Assembly (NCBI RefSeq): GCF_018596315.1
Contig: NZ_JAHEAG010000003.1
Span: 1 to 64,000, forward strand
Source of the DNA: Bradyrhizobium sp. SRL28
GTDB taxonomy: Bacteria > Pseudomonadota > Alphaproteobacteria > Rhizobiales > Xanthobacteraceae
Direction of reading: 5' to 3'
DNA length: 64,000 bases
A program made the translations under genes and the position numbers. Under the pieces are notes generated by a model, which had not been told where the DNA came from, did not search any database, and saw nothing but the letters and a program-made list of their open reading frames with translations. This document shows positions 1 to 8,515 of this stretch, in pieces. Position 1 is the first letter of the stretch. The number at the start of each line of letters is the position of its first letter.

Positions 1-27
1 TGCAATTCCTTCAGTGCAGCTCGATAG

Positions 28-183
28 GTGATTGACGCCAAGCCGCGCGATCCTGGCCGGCTCGCCGATATGATTGCATCGCATATCGAGCTTTCGATCC
101 CGGATAAGCAGGTGCTGCTCGCGACCCTCGATCCCGTAAGGCGGCTCAAAAGGGTTGGGGACCTCCTGCAGAGTAACGCTTGA
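28..183 (+). pseudogene. lon substrate-binding (N-terminal) domain remnant
   Basis: The reading frame ending at the TGA at 181-183 resembles the end of the LON N-terminal substrate-recognition domain: it contains GRLADMIASHIELS followed by KQVLLATLDPVRRLKRV. In intact Lon this helix-rich stretch is followed by the AAA+ and protease domains, which are absent here. An in-frame TAG at 25-27 interrupts the frame upstream. The piece could be the end of a stand-alone LON-domain protein extending beyond the window, broken by the TAG, or a relic. There is no convincing ribosome binding site before the GTG at 28. Family recognition is by motif only. Confidence 0.5.
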
Positions 184-390
184 GGTCAACTAACGTCATT
201 CGCGTCGGATTGGCCGGACCACGGCGACTTCCGGTCTACCCCGGTGAACGGACATTCTCAGGATAGGCGGGCATGTCTCAAAAGTGCCAGAAGCAGTTGT
301 AATCGCACCATGGATTTTCAGCCTGGAGCAGCCGCCCGCCGCAAAGGCGCCAACGAACGGGGACGTTGAGCGGTCCATCGAGGTTCGCGT

Positions 391-1278
391 TTAAAGCATC
401 GGTGCGGCGTGGACCGATACATCCACATGCAGTCCGGTCGGATCGTCCGCATTGCCGACGAAGCCGCCCGATATCGGGATCGCCTGTTCCGCCTCCCTGG
501 TCACGCCCACGCGGATCAGGTTGGCGCCGGCAATCAAACCATTGGTCGGATCGTACTCGACCCAGCCCGCACCGGGCAGATAGACGCTGCACCAGGCGTG
601 CGTGCTGCCGCCGCCCACGGTCGTGCCCGAAGAATCGTCGTACAAATAGCCGGTGACAAAACGCGTAGCGAGGCCAAAGCTGCGCAGCGCTTCCATCATC
701 AGCACCGCAAAGTCGCGGCAGGTGCCGGAGCCTAACGCCAGTGTCTGGGCGGCCGTCTGCGTGCCCTCCTCGTAACGCGCCCGATAATTGAACTCCTGCT
801 TGATGGCGTGCGTCATTGCTTCCAGCACCTTCAGGGTCTGTTTGCTGTTTGCGTCGGACACGACGCGGCGGGCCCAGGCGTCGACCTTTCGCTCGGGGTC
901 CGGCATCTGGCGTTCAGCGAGGCGAGCCAGATCGGGAATCTCATGAGCGGCATAGGAACACGGAAACTGCTCGGCAGTGGCGTCGAGGCTGTAGACCGGA
1001 AGCGGCTGACCATCGGGGTGATGCGTCATGTCAAGCGTCGATACGATGCTGAGCCGCTCGGTCCTGAGTGCTTCCGGCCATTCGAGGTAGCAGATGGAAT
1101 TGTTGAAGACGTCATGCTTCCAGTAGATCGCATTCGGCTCCGGTTCGACCTTCAGCATCGCGCTGTGCAGGCGAAGGTCGTGGCTCTCGTCCGGCCGGAC
1201 CATCAACTTGTGCCGTAGCAGGCCGACCGGGTTGCGGTAGGTGTATTCGGTGGTGTGAACGATGCCGATTTTCGCCAT
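391..1278 (-). CDS. Transglutaminase-like cysteine peptidase family protein
   Basis: A 295-residue protein with the bacterial transglutaminase-like architecture: an N-terminal beta domain (about residues 1-110) and a transglutaminase-like core with the Cys-His-Asp triad visible as GSGTCRDF (Cys187), STHAWC (His227) and EYDPTNG (Asp243). Members are cytoplasmic proteases or amide-processing enzymes of mostly unknown substrate. The start at 1278 was chosen because GGAGGAGG sits at good spacing before it; a longer frame reaches 1371 but lacks such a site. There is no signal peptide. It is divergent from the SLC13-type permease gene, with about 140 bases between them. The family assignment is strong; the substrate is unknown. 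Confidence 0.85.
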   Translation of the reverse strand: MAKIGIVHTTEYTYRNPVGLLRHKLMVRPDESHDLRLHSAMLKVEPEPNAIYWKHDVFNNSICYLEWPEALRTERLSIVSTLDMTHHPDGQPLPVYSLDATAEQFPCSYAAHEIPDLARLAERQMPDPERKVDAWARRVVSDANSKQTLKVLEAMTHAIKQEFNYRARYEEGTQTAAQTLALGSGTCRDFAVLMMEALRSFGLATRFVTGYLYDDSSGTTVGGGSTHAWCSVYLPGAGWVEYDPTNGLIAGANLIRVGVTREAEQAIPISGGFVGNADDPTGLHVDVSVHAAPML

Positions 1279-1419
1279 ACGAGCCTCCTCCGATTGGATT
1301 GACTCCATGAGACCGAGCGGGCTCGATGTACCGAGCGCCGGACACCCGTTACGATGGACAAAGGTAGCCATCTTACAGATCAGTGGCTAGGTGCTGCCAC
1401 CGATGGAAAGAGGTAACTG

Positions 1420-3249
1420 ATGAACCTCGATCTCGCCCTTATCCTGCTCATGCTCGTGGCCGCGATCGCGATGTTCGTCATCAACCGGCCCCGCATGGAC
1501 GCAGTCGCGCTCCTCGTGATGGTCGCGATGCCCTTCACCGGCATCATTACCATGAACGAAGCGCTGGCGGGGTTTGCCGATCCATCGATCATACTGATCG
1601 CCGCGCTATTCGTCATCGGCGAAGGCCTGGTGAGGACCGGCGTCGCACGACGGCTCGGCGACTGGCTCGACGCGAAGGCCGGCAGCAGCGAGAACCGCCT
1701 GCTCATCCTGCTGATGGCGGCCGTAGGCGGGCTCGGCTCCCTGATGAGCTCAACCGCTGTTGTCGCCATTTTCATCCCCGTGGTGCTGCGCATCTCGCAA
1801 AATCGCGGCATGGCGCCAAGCCGGCTTATGATGCCGCTGAGTTTCGCCGCGCTGATCAGCGGGATGCTGACACTGGTGGCAACAGCGCCCAATCTGGTCG
1901 TAAACGCCGAACTGATCCGGCAGGGTGCGCAGGGATTCAATTTTTTCAGCTTTACCCCGTTCGGGCTGCCGCTGCTCGCACTTGGTATCATCTATATGCT
2001 TTTCGCGCGCGGCCTGCTCTCCGGCAAGAACCTGCCCGCCGCCGCGGACCGCCGCCCCAGGCTTGCGCGGTGGATCGAGCAATACGGCCTCGCCGATCGC
2101 GAGAAGCGCGGCCGCATAAGCGCCGGCTCGTCACTCATCGGAAAGCGCCTCGACGAGCTGTCGTTCCGCGCCGCGGGCGTGAACCTTCTCGCCATCGAGC
2201 GTGGAACGGGGTTTGCGGCCAAGGTGCTCCGTCCGACCGCGCAAACCGAACTGCAGGCCGGCGATGTACTGCTCGCCGATGTGGACATCGCGAACGACGG
2301 CGCCAAAGAGCATTGGCAGTCCCTGAAACTCGAGCCGCAGCCGCTCAACGAGATCGGAAACTACTTTGTCGACCGCTCTCAGGAGATCGGCGCAGCGGAG
2401 GTCATCCTGCCGGCTGAGTCCGCGCTGATCGGTCAGACCGTGCGCGAGGCCCGGATTCGCTCCGACTACGGCCTCACCGTCATCGGGTTGCGGCACGGCA
2501 ACAACGTGGTCATGCACGACCTGCTGGGGGAAAGGTTGAAGATCGGAGATACCCTCCTGCTGATCGGCTTCTGGTCTGACATTCAGGATCTTCAGTCCCA
2601 CAGGGAGGACGTGGTCGTCCTGAACATGCCGGTTGAACTGGAGGAAGTCCTCCCTGCAGCACGGCGGGCGCCGCACGCGCTGGCCGTGCTCGGGCTGGTG
2701 GTCGCGCTGATGGTCAGCGGTTTGGTGCCGAACGTCCAGGCCGCGCTGATAGGCTGCCTGCTGATGGGACTTCTGGGTTGCGTCGATTTCAACAGCGCCT
2801 ATCGCTCCATCAACTGGAAGACGCTCATCCTGATCGTCGGCATGCTGCCGTTCTCGCTGGCATTGCAGCGGACGGGAGGGGTCGATCTTGCTGCCGACGC
2901 AGTCGTCGGCCTGGTTGGAGCCGCCGCACCGCGTTTCGTACTGGCGACCTTGTTCGTCATCACCGCGGCGCTAGGCTTGTTCATCTCCAATACGGCCACG
3001 GCCGTACTGATGGCGCCCGTGGCGCTGGCCATCGCCAAGGACCTCGGAGCCTCACCCTATCCGTTCGCGATGATCGTCGCGCTGGCCGCATCCGCGGCTT
3101 TCATGACGCCTATCTCCTCGCCGGTAAACACGCTGGTCGTCGGACCCGGACAGTATAGTTTCGGCGACTTCGTGAAGGTGGGTGTGCCGTTCACAGTTAT
3201 TGCTGCAATCGTGAGCGTGCTGCTCGTTCCGATTTTTCTTCCGTTTTGA
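1420..3249 (+). CDS. SLC13/DASS family permease with RCK_C (TrkA-C) domains
   Basis: A 609-residue integral membrane protein. The N-terminal half (about residues 1-190) and C-terminal quarter (about 415-609) hold groups of hydrophobic helices with the SLC13-like motifs SSTAVVAIFIPV and SNTATAVLMAPV. Between them, residues about 215-400 carry two soluble TrkA-C/RCK_C-like modules. This helix-RCK-RCK-helix layout is typical of bacterial anion permeases annotated as SLC13 family (sulfate, dicarboxylate or related anions). The substrate cannot be read from sequence. A purine-rich site (AAAGAGGTAA) precedes the ATG. No transporter partner lies nearby, so it probably works alone. Confidence 0.85.
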   Translation: MNLDLALILLMLVAAIAMFVINRPRMDAVALLVMVAMPFTGIITMNEALAGFADPSIILIAALFVIGEGLVRTGVARRLGDWLDAKAGSSENRLLILLMAAVGGLGSLMSSTAVVAIFIPVVLRISQNRGMAPSRLMMPLSFAALISGMLTLVATAPNLVVNAELIRQGAQGFNFFSFTPFGLPLLALGIIYMLFARGLLSGKNLPAAADRRPRLARWIEQYGLADREKRGRISAGSSLIGKRLDELSFRAAGVNLLAIERGTGFAAKVLRPTAQTELQAGDVLLADVDIANDGAKEHWQSLKLEPQPLNEIGNYFVDRSQEIGAAEVILPAESALIGQTVREARIRSDYGLTVIGLRHGNNVVMHDLLGERLKIGDTLLLIGFWSDIQDLQSHREDVVVLNMPVELEEVLPAARRAPHALAVLGLVVALMVSGLVPNVQAALIGCLLMGLLGCVDFNSAYRSINWKTLILIVGMLPFSLALQRTGGVDLAADAVVGLVGAAAPRFVLATLFVITAALGLFISNTATAVLMAPVALAIAKDLGASPYPFAMIVALAASAAFMTPISSPVNTLVVGPGQYSFGDFVKVGVPFTVIAAIVSVLLVPIFLPF

Positions 3250-3496
3250 GCGTGGCGGCAGGTCCACATTTGTCGCTTGGCGCATGGGCGGCGGTGCGCC
3301 GCGCCGCAGCAATTAACGATTCGGTAATCTCGGTTTCGTGCAGGCGGCCGCGACGAAGCATTTCACCCGACGGACGAAGCCATTTTTCCGATTCCACGAA
3401 AACTTCCTGAAATCGAACTGCGGCAGCATGGCAGGCTGATGAATTCCCCGCGTCTCGCCAGACCAGCGGCGAGGCCAGCTCAGAACTGGAAATGCC

Positions 3497-3640
3497 ATGC
3501 TCGCCGAAAAGTATATGCTGCTTTTGGAAACGATCCGGAGCCTGGCCGTGCGTGGCCCGGCCTATCCCGATGGCGGCCCGAGGGTCATCAGCACCTCGCC
3601 GCACGTCCCCGTCCAATTGACCGATATGAGCCGAAAGTAA
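3497..3640 (+). CDS. Small conserved-looking ORF, 47 residues, unknown function
   Basis: The frame begins MLAEKYMLLLETIRSL and ends with a polar tail that includes STSPHVPVQLTDMSRK, then TAA at 3638-3640. The helix-then-proline pattern and the phrase STSPHVPV look like a small protein type I associate with rhizobial genomes, but this is recall and not a search result. The upstream site is weak (GGAAAT about eight bases before the ATG). It lies between the SLC13-type gene and leuA and ends seven bases before a palindromic repeat. No function is proposed. Confidence 0.45.
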   Translation: MLAEKYMLLLETIRSLAVRGPAYPDGGPRVISTSPHVPVQLTDMSRK

Positions 3641-3647
3641 GGGCGAC

Positions 3648-3735
3648 GTAGGGTGGGCAAAGGCGCGTTTGCGCCGTGCCCACCGTCTTACATTCCGCTC
3701 GCAATGGTGGGCACGCTTCGTTTTGCCCACCCTAC
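3648..3735. repeat. Palindromic intergenic repeat, family A
   Basis: Begins GTAGGGTGGGCAAAGG and ends with the inverse TTTGCCCACCCTAC, with inner GTGCCCACC/GGTGGGCAC arms. The same element recurs at 8997, 18485, 19950 and 35282. It can fold into a long hairpin. Confidence 0.9.
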
Positions 3736-3761
3736 GAATTACTATTGCGAAAGCTACGTAA

Positions 3762-5321
3762 TCAGCTCGCCGCCTGCGCCGGCCTGTCGCGCTGGTGCTT
3801 CATGACGATCTTGTTCAGCGCGCCGAGATAGGCTTTCGCGGACGCCACCAGCGTATCCGGATCGGCCCCCTTCGCCGTCATCGAGCGGCCTTCATGGGCG
3901 AGCCGCACGGAGACTTCGGCTTGCGCGTCGGTGCCTTCGGTAACGGCGTGGACCTGATACAGCTCCAGCTTGGCCTCGTGCGGCACCAGCGCCTTGATGC
4001 AGTTGAAGACCGCATCCACCGGGCCGTTGCCTTCGGCTTCCTCGATTTTCATCTGGCCTTCGACGTCGAGCTTCATGGTCGCGCGCTGCGGTCCATGGGT
4101 GCCGGCGATGACCGTCAGCGAGACCAGCTTGATGCGGTCATGCGAGGCCGCGATCTCCTGATCGACCAGCGCCTCGATGTCCTCGTCATAGATGTCCTTC
4201 TTGCGATCGGCCAGCGCCTTCATCCGCACGAAGGCGTCTTCGAGCTGGTTGGCGCCGAGCTTGTAGCCCATCTCCTCCAGCTTGTGCACGAAGGCGTGGC
4301 GGCCGGAATGCTTGCCGAGCACCAGCGACGACTTCTTCAGGCCGATCATCTCGGGCCGCATGATCTCGTAGGTCGATGCGTCCTTCAGAACGCCGTCCTG
4401 ATGGATGCCGCTTTCATGCGCGAACGCGTTGCGGCCGACGATCGCCTTGTTGTATTGCACCGGGAACGAGGTCGCCGCCGAAACCAGCTTCGAGGCCCGC
4501 GTCAGCATGGTGGTGTCGATCTTGTTCCACCACGGAAACACGTCGTTCCTCACGTTGATCGCCATCACGACTTCTTCAAGCGCGGCATTGCCTGCCCGCT
4601 CGCCGATGCCGTTGACGGTGCATTCGATCTGCCGCGCGCCGCCGGCGATACCGGCCAGCGAATTCGCCACCGCCATGCCGAGGTCGTTATGGCAGTGTAC
4701 CGAGAATACCGCCTTGTCGGAATTCGGCACCCGCTCGATCAGCGTGCGTATGAACCTGGTGTATTCTTCCGGCACGGTGTAGCCGACCGTGTCCGGAATG
4801 TTGACCGTGGTGGCGCCTGCCTTGATCACGGCTTCCACAATGCGGCAGAGGAAATCCATCTCGCTGCGGGTGCCGTCTTCGGCCGACCATTCGACGTCGT
4901 CGACCTGGTTGCGCGCGCGGGTGACGTTTGCGATCGAGAGCTCCACCACCTGCTCCGGCGTCATGTTCAGCTTGACGCGCATGTGCAGCGGCGAGGTCGC
5001 GATCACGGTGTGGACGCGGCCACGCTTGGCAAACTTCACCGCTTCGGCACAGCGGTCGATGTCCTTGGGGTGGGCGCGCGACAGGCCGGCGATGACGGCG
5101 TTCTTGGAGCGGCGGGCGATCTCGCTGACCGCCTGGAAGTCGCCTTCGGAGGTGATCGGAAAACCGGCCTCGATGACGTCGACGCCCATGTCGTCGAGCA
5201 TTTCGGCGATCTCGAGCTTTTCCTCGAACGTCATGGTCGCGCCCGGGCACTGCTCGCCGTCGCGCAGGGTAGTGTCGAATACGATGACGCGGTCCTTCTC
5301 GGACTTGTTGGCGGTGGTCAT
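3762..5321 (-). CDS. leuA: 2-isopropylmalate synthase
   Basis: A 519-residue enzyme that condenses acetyl-CoA with 2-oxoisovalerate, the first committed step of leucine synthesis. The alpha-IPM/homocitrate synthase signature FDTTLRDGEQCPGA is at residues about 15-28, the metal-binding HCHND follows near residue 210, and NGIGERAGNAALEEV marks the second signature. The C-terminal ~130 residues form the LeuA dimer regulatory domain, where leucine feedback acts in the family. Length is normal. The start is preceded by AAGGAACTTC. Upstream are a Leu-rich leader ORF and a terminator hairpin, so transcription is probably attenuated by leucyl-tRNA level. Confidence 0.97.
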   Translation of the reverse strand: MTTANKSEKDRVIVFDTTLRDGEQCPGATMTFEEKLEIAEMLDDMGVDVIEAGFPITSEGDFQAVSEIARRSKNAVIAGLSRAHPKDIDRCAEAVKFAKRGRVHTVIATSPLHMRVKLNMTPEQVVELSIANVTRARNQVDDVEWSAEDGTRSEMDFLCRIVEAVIKAGATTVNIPDTVGYTVPEEYTRFIRTLIERVPNSDKAVFSVHCHNDLGMAVANSLAGIAGGARQIECTVNGIGERAGNAALEEVVMAINVRNDVFPWWNKIDTTMLTRASKLVSAATSFPVQYNKAIVGRNAFAHESGIHQDGVLKDASTYEIMRPEMIGLKKSSLVLGKHSGRHAFVHKLEEMGYKLGANQLEDAFVRMKALADRKKDIYDEDIEALVDQEIAASHDRIKLVSLTVIAGTHGPQRATMKLDVEGQMKIEEAEGNGPVDAVFNCIKALVPHEAKLELYQVHAVTEGTDAQAEVSVRLAHEGRSMTAKGADPDTLVASAKAYLGALNKIVMKHQRDRPAQAAS

Positions 5322-5386
5322 TTCTGAAGTTCCTTTTGGGTCGTGCGCCGGTTCAATGGGCGCTGAAGGGTCTGGTGATCTCGCTC

Positions 5387-5433
5387 AAAACCCCTGAGTG
5401 CCCAGGCGCAAACGCCCAGACGGCCCTCAGGGG
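5387..5433 (-). terminator. leuA attenuator terminator hairpin
   Basis: On the minus strand CCCCTGAG (5426-5433) pairs with CTCAGGGG (5391-5398), with further pairing inside (GGGCG with CGCCT around a TTTG loop), and TTTT follows at once. The leader peptide's TGA stop lies inside the 5' arm, so a ribosome position near the end of the leader would affect folding. This is the layout of a ribosome-mediated attenuator. Confidence 0.8.
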
Positions 5434-5549
5434 CCGATAAGAAGCAGAAGCCCGCCAAGAAGGAGGGTGGGCGCGGACGCAGCCGGACGCACGGGGGCAG
5501 CCTTGGCCGCTCCACCCCGAACTCCAGACTTTTCGCTGCGAATCAGCAT
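5427..5549 (-). CDS. leuA leader peptide with seven leucine codons near its end
   Basis: A 40-residue ORF starting MLIRSEKSGVRGG and ending APTLLLGGLLLLIGP, then TGA. It has AAAGGG at suitable spacing before its ATG. Seven leucines in the last twelve residues, immediately before a rho-independent hairpin and upstream of leuA, match a leucine leader peptide. In the known mechanism, ribosomes stall on Leu codons when charged tRNA-Leu is scarce and prevent terminator formation. Leader-controlled leuA is known in Alphaproteobacteria; the stalling here is inferred. Confidence 0.8.
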   Translation of the reverse strand: MLIRSEKSGVRGGAAKAAPVRPAASAPTLLLGGLLLLIGP

Positions 5550-5768
5550 TGCCAGACCCTTTGGACGACCAAATCTCGGCCAAAACCATTGACGGTTCGT
5601 TGCCGGGAGTGCGTCCAAGGGCCGTTCTAGACGAGAATTATGGCCGGCCGCAATGCCAAAAGATGGTCAGGAGGGGTGACCTAATGGGTCGGGAAGTGGA
5701 GTGCGAGAGCGGACGGCACCTGAAGCGCCTTGCGGCGTTATCAACCAATAGCTCCAGGCAAGCATCAA

Positions 5769-7283
5769 ATGGGCGTCGAGACCGAAATCAAGTTCCGCAT
5801 GCCGAACCATAATCGCGGGGCATCTGCCAGATTGACGGTGCCCGGCTGCAAGATTGGCGCGCGCTCGGAGAGCGATCTGCTGTCGACCTATTTCGACACG
5901 CGAAAACACAAGCTGAAGCGGCGCGGACTTCTGCTCCGGGTGAGGCAAACGGACGGCAAGCACATACAAACGATCAAGAAGACGTCCGGAGCGCAGTTCG
6001 GCCGCGGCGAGTGGGAAACCGAAATAGCAGGTCGCACCCCCGATCTCGACGAGGCGAACGGCACGCCACTTCAGCGGTTGGCCTCGAACAAGCTGCGGCG
6101 CAAGTTGAAGCCAATCTTCGAGACCTCGGTACATCGCATCACCATGCCGGTCCGCACCAAACGGAGCGAACTGGAGCTTGCCATTGATCACGGCAGGATT
6201 GTCGCGGCCGGGCACACGAGCCGCATCGAGGAAGTTGAACTTGAATTGAAAACTGGACCAGCGAGGGACCTGTTTCGCGTCGCGAAGGCGCTGGAGCGAA
6301 AGCTCGCGGCCGAGCTCTGTTTGAGAGCGAAGGCAGACCAGGGCTACGATCTTGTCAACGGCAAGCGCGCTCAAGCTGTTTTTGCCGAGCCAATCGAGCT
6401 TGAGAAGCGGATGACCGCCATCGAGGGTTTCCAGGTGATCGCCCGCTCCGCCCTTCGTCATTTTTCCGGAAACCTCGACGCGATCCGTAAGCTTGATCCG
6501 GAAGGCGTGCATCAGATGCGCGTAGGCTTGCGCCGCTTGCGCGCCGCCATGTCGCTGTTTTCGAATGCACTGGCGACTGCGAAAACCGAAAAAATCAAGA
6601 CAGAACTCAGATGGCTGACAAACGAGCTGGCGCCCGCGCGCGAGCTCGACGTCGTCCTGGAGGAGAAGATTGGTCCCGTCGCCCGCGAAATAACGCCGCA
6701 ACGAGGCGGTAAAGCCATCGCGAAGCAATTTGCCGATAAACGCGCTGAGGCGCTCGAGCAGGCCAGCAAGGCTGTCGATTCGCCGCGCTGCCGCGCCCTG
6801 CTCATCGATGTGCTCGAGTGGATCGAGGCCCAGCGCGGCCGGACAGACGTTGCCAACAGCGGACTTGGCGAATTCGCCGCAAAGCTGCTGGATCGGCGGC
6901 TGAGAAAGGCACACAAGGACGCAGGGAAGCTGCAGGAGATGACGGCACCCGAGCGGCATAAATTCCGAATCAGGATGAAGAAGCTCAGATACGCGGCCGA
7001 GTTTTTCGAAAGCCTTTTCCCCAGCAAGCGCGAGCGAAAGGCGCTCGTACGTCTATCGAAACACACGAAGAAGATTCAGGATGCGCTCGGCTCGCTCAAC
7101 GACTTCGTTGCGGACCGAAAGATGGCGGCAGAGGCCGCGCTCCAGGCGCCGCCGCAAGACAGGCGCGCCCGCGCCTATGTTTCCGGCATTATCGTTGGTC
7201 GCGAGGATGAGCAGGCAAGGCCGCTCATGAAAGCGGCGGCAAAGGAGCTGCGTGCGCTACGCCATCTTTCCGCGCTTGGCTGA
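5769..7283 (+). CDS. CYTH and CHAD domain protein (inorganic triphosphatase type)
   Basis: A 504-residue two-domain protein. The CYTH domain (about residues 1-200) starts MGVETEIKFRM, with the family ExExK signature as ETEIK, then RVRQ and ELELK motifs for tunnel-bound triphosphate and metal. The CHAD domain (about 220-500) is helical and rich in basic residues, with HQMRVGLRRLRAA and HKFRIRMKKLRYA, each carrying conserved His; CHAD domains bind polyphosphate. Such fusions are inorganic tripolyphosphatases or polyphosphate-granule proteins. A PPK2 kinase gene lies 2 kb downstream, which fits polyphosphate metabolism but is not proof. The start at 5769 is where CYTH similarity begins; a longer frame starts at 5730. 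Confidence 0.88.
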   Translation: MGVETEIKFRMPNHNRGASARLTVPGCKIGARSESDLLSTYFDTRKHKLKRRGLLLRVRQTDGKHIQTIKKTSGAQFGRGEWETEIAGRTPDLDEANGTPLQRLASNKLRRKLKPIFETSVHRITMPVRTKRSELELAIDHGRIVAAGHTSRIEEVELELKTGPARDLFRVAKALERKLAAELCLRAKADQGYDLVNGKRAQAVFAEPIELEKRMTAIEGFQVIARSALRHFSGNLDAIRKLDPEGVHQMRVGLRRLRAAMSLFSNALATAKTEKIKTELRWLTNELAPARELDVVLEEKIGPVAREITPQRGGKAIAKQFADKRAEALEQASKAVDSPRCRALLIDVLEWIEAQRGRTDVANSGLGEFAAKLLDRRLRKAHKDAGKLQEMTAPERHKFRIRMKKLRYAAEFFESLFPSKRERKALVRLSKHTKKIQDALGSLNDFVADRKMAAEAALQAPPQDRRARAYVSGIIVGREDEQARPLMKAAAKELRALRHLSALG

Positions 7284-7331
7284 TGCGGTCGTCACACACG
7301 CATTCGAGCTGATGCGGCTCACGATTCCCTG

Positions 7332-7901
7332 TCAATTCCGCCCGCGCCCCTTGGGGCGAAGGCTCGATGGTGAGCGGCCGTAAAGGTCGGCGAAGGCAGC
7401 ATTGAAGCGGCGGACGCTGCCGAAACCCGCACGGAAGGCGATCTCGGTCATCGTATCGTCGGTGGTGTCGAGCAGCCGCTTGGCGCGCTGGACGCGGCGG
7501 GTGGTCGCGACCTGCTGCGGGCTTGCCCCGACATGGCGTTCGAACAGGCGAGCGAGATGGCGCGAGGTGACCCCGAGTTTCTCCGCCAGTGCGGCGACCG
7601 AGCCTTGCTCCAGCGCGCCGCCGTCGATCAGTTTCAGTGCCCGCGCAACCGTCGAGCGCGTGCCGTTCCAGGCCGGGCAGAACGGAGCCGTCTCCGGGCG
7701 ACAACGCAGGCACGGCCGGTATCCCGCCGCCTCTGCGGCGGCTGCCGTTGGGTAGTAGGTGACGTTGCGCGTCAACGGGTGCTTCACCGGGCAGACCGGG
7801 CGGCAATAGATCCGCGTGGTCCGGACCGCCGTGAAGAAGCGGCCGTCGTAGCGTGCGTCGCGCCGCAGCCGTGCGGCGTTGCAGACATCAAAACTCAGCA
7901 T
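7332..7901 (-). CDS. Ada-type metal-binding/AraC HTH transcriptional regulator (AdaA-like)
   Basis: A 189-residue protein. Residues about 1-80 form the Ada zinc domain with the four cysteines visible in YCRPVCP and CLRCRPE; in Ada one of these accepts a methyl group from a phosphotriester. Residues about 85-185 are an AraC-type double helix-turn-helix (VAALAEKLGVTSRHLARLFERHVG and TEIAFRAGFGSVRRFNAAF). The protein ends there, so it lacks both the O6-methylguanine transferase domain of Ada and the AlkA glycosylase domain often fused to this module in Proteobacteria. It may be a methylation sensor/activator like AdaA, or a shortened Ada-AlkA protein. It is convergent with the CYTH-CHAD gene. 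Confidence 0.82.
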   Translation of the reverse strand: MLSFDVCNAARLRRDARYDGRFFTAVRTTRIYCRPVCPVKHPLTRNVTYYPTAAAAEAAGYRPCLRCRPETAPFCPAWNGTRSTVARALKLIDGGALEQGSVAALAEKLGVTSRHLARLFERHVGASPQQVATTRRVQRAKRLLDTTDDTMTEIAFRAGFGSVRRFNAAFADLYGRSPSSLRPKGRGRN

Positions 7902-8033
7902 CAGCGGATCCTAGCGCATCGCGCGGTCGGGGAAAGTGGCCGCTGGTGATGAAGTCCGATTCCGGCCAGCGCGAACGGCGAGGCTGGCCTAGATGAGGAC
8001 GATTGATTTTCACTCCTCACTGAAGGCCACAGC

Positions 8034-8459
8034 ATGGATCATCCGACCGTCAAAGACATCGTCCTCAACGCCTGGAAGACATTCTCGACGCGCGACGCAG
8101 GCCAGATCGCATCCCTCTTCACGCCGGACGCCGAATGGATCGCGCCAGCCCGCAATGCAACGGCGGTTGCGCTCGCGCATACCGACCACATGATCGGCCC
8201 CGACCAGATCGCGCGCTTCATCGCCTCCGAGATGCACCGCCTGTTCTCGGAGATCGATATCTCGTTCCGCGCGATCCATACCGATGGAGACACGGTGATC
8301 ATCGAAGAGCGGATGCGGGCGACACTTCCGGAAGGACGGCCGTATGACAACGACTACTGCTTCATCTTTGTCGTCGCGGATGGCCGCATCAAGCAGGTTC
8401 GCGAGTACATGGACACACGAAAAGGCTGGCAGATGGTTTTCGGGGAAGCCGCGGAGTGA
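8034..8459 (+). CDS. SnoaL-like (NTF2 fold) protein
   Basis: A 141-residue protein of the SnoaL/ketosteroid-isomerase-like NTF2 superfamily. Typical features are the N-terminal helices with AWKTFSTRDAGQIASLFTPDAEWIAP, the central TDGDTVIIEERMRATLPEG strands, and the C-terminal strand KQVREYMDT. These small alpha+beta barrels bind hydrophobic ligands or act as isomerases, hydrolases or stress proteins; nothing here fixes the ligand. It stands alone, divergent from the Ada-type gene. Confidence 0.8.
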   Translation: MDHPTVKDIVLNAWKTFSTRDAGQIASLFTPDAEWIAPARNATAVALAHTDHMIGPDQIARFIASEMHRLFSEIDISFRAIHTDGDTVIIEERMRATLPEGRPYDNDYCFIFVVADGRIKQVREYMDTRKGWQMVFGEAAE

Positions 8460-8460
8460 T

Positions 8461-8515
8461 GCGTAAGGTGGGCAAAACGCGGCGCGTCCACAATTCCGCC
8501 CGGGTATTCGGCGCC
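8461..8515. repeat. Degenerate family A repeat fragment
   Basis: Starts GTAAGGTGGGCAAAAC soon after the SnoaL-like stop codon and continues ATTCCGCCCGGGTATTCGGCGCC. The second part recurs inside the copy at 8997-9087, so this looks like a decayed half copy. Confidence 0.6.

Noticed and set aside
3795..5327. Long plus-strand open frame (510 codons) opposite leuA
   Set aside because: It has no recognisable motif and shows the composition typical of antisense frames in high-GC genes; leuA on the minus strand is unambiguous.
5667..6959. Long minus-strand open frame opposite the CYTH-CHAD gene
   Set aside because: No domain pattern; the plus-strand protein has clear CYTH and CHAD motifs throughout.
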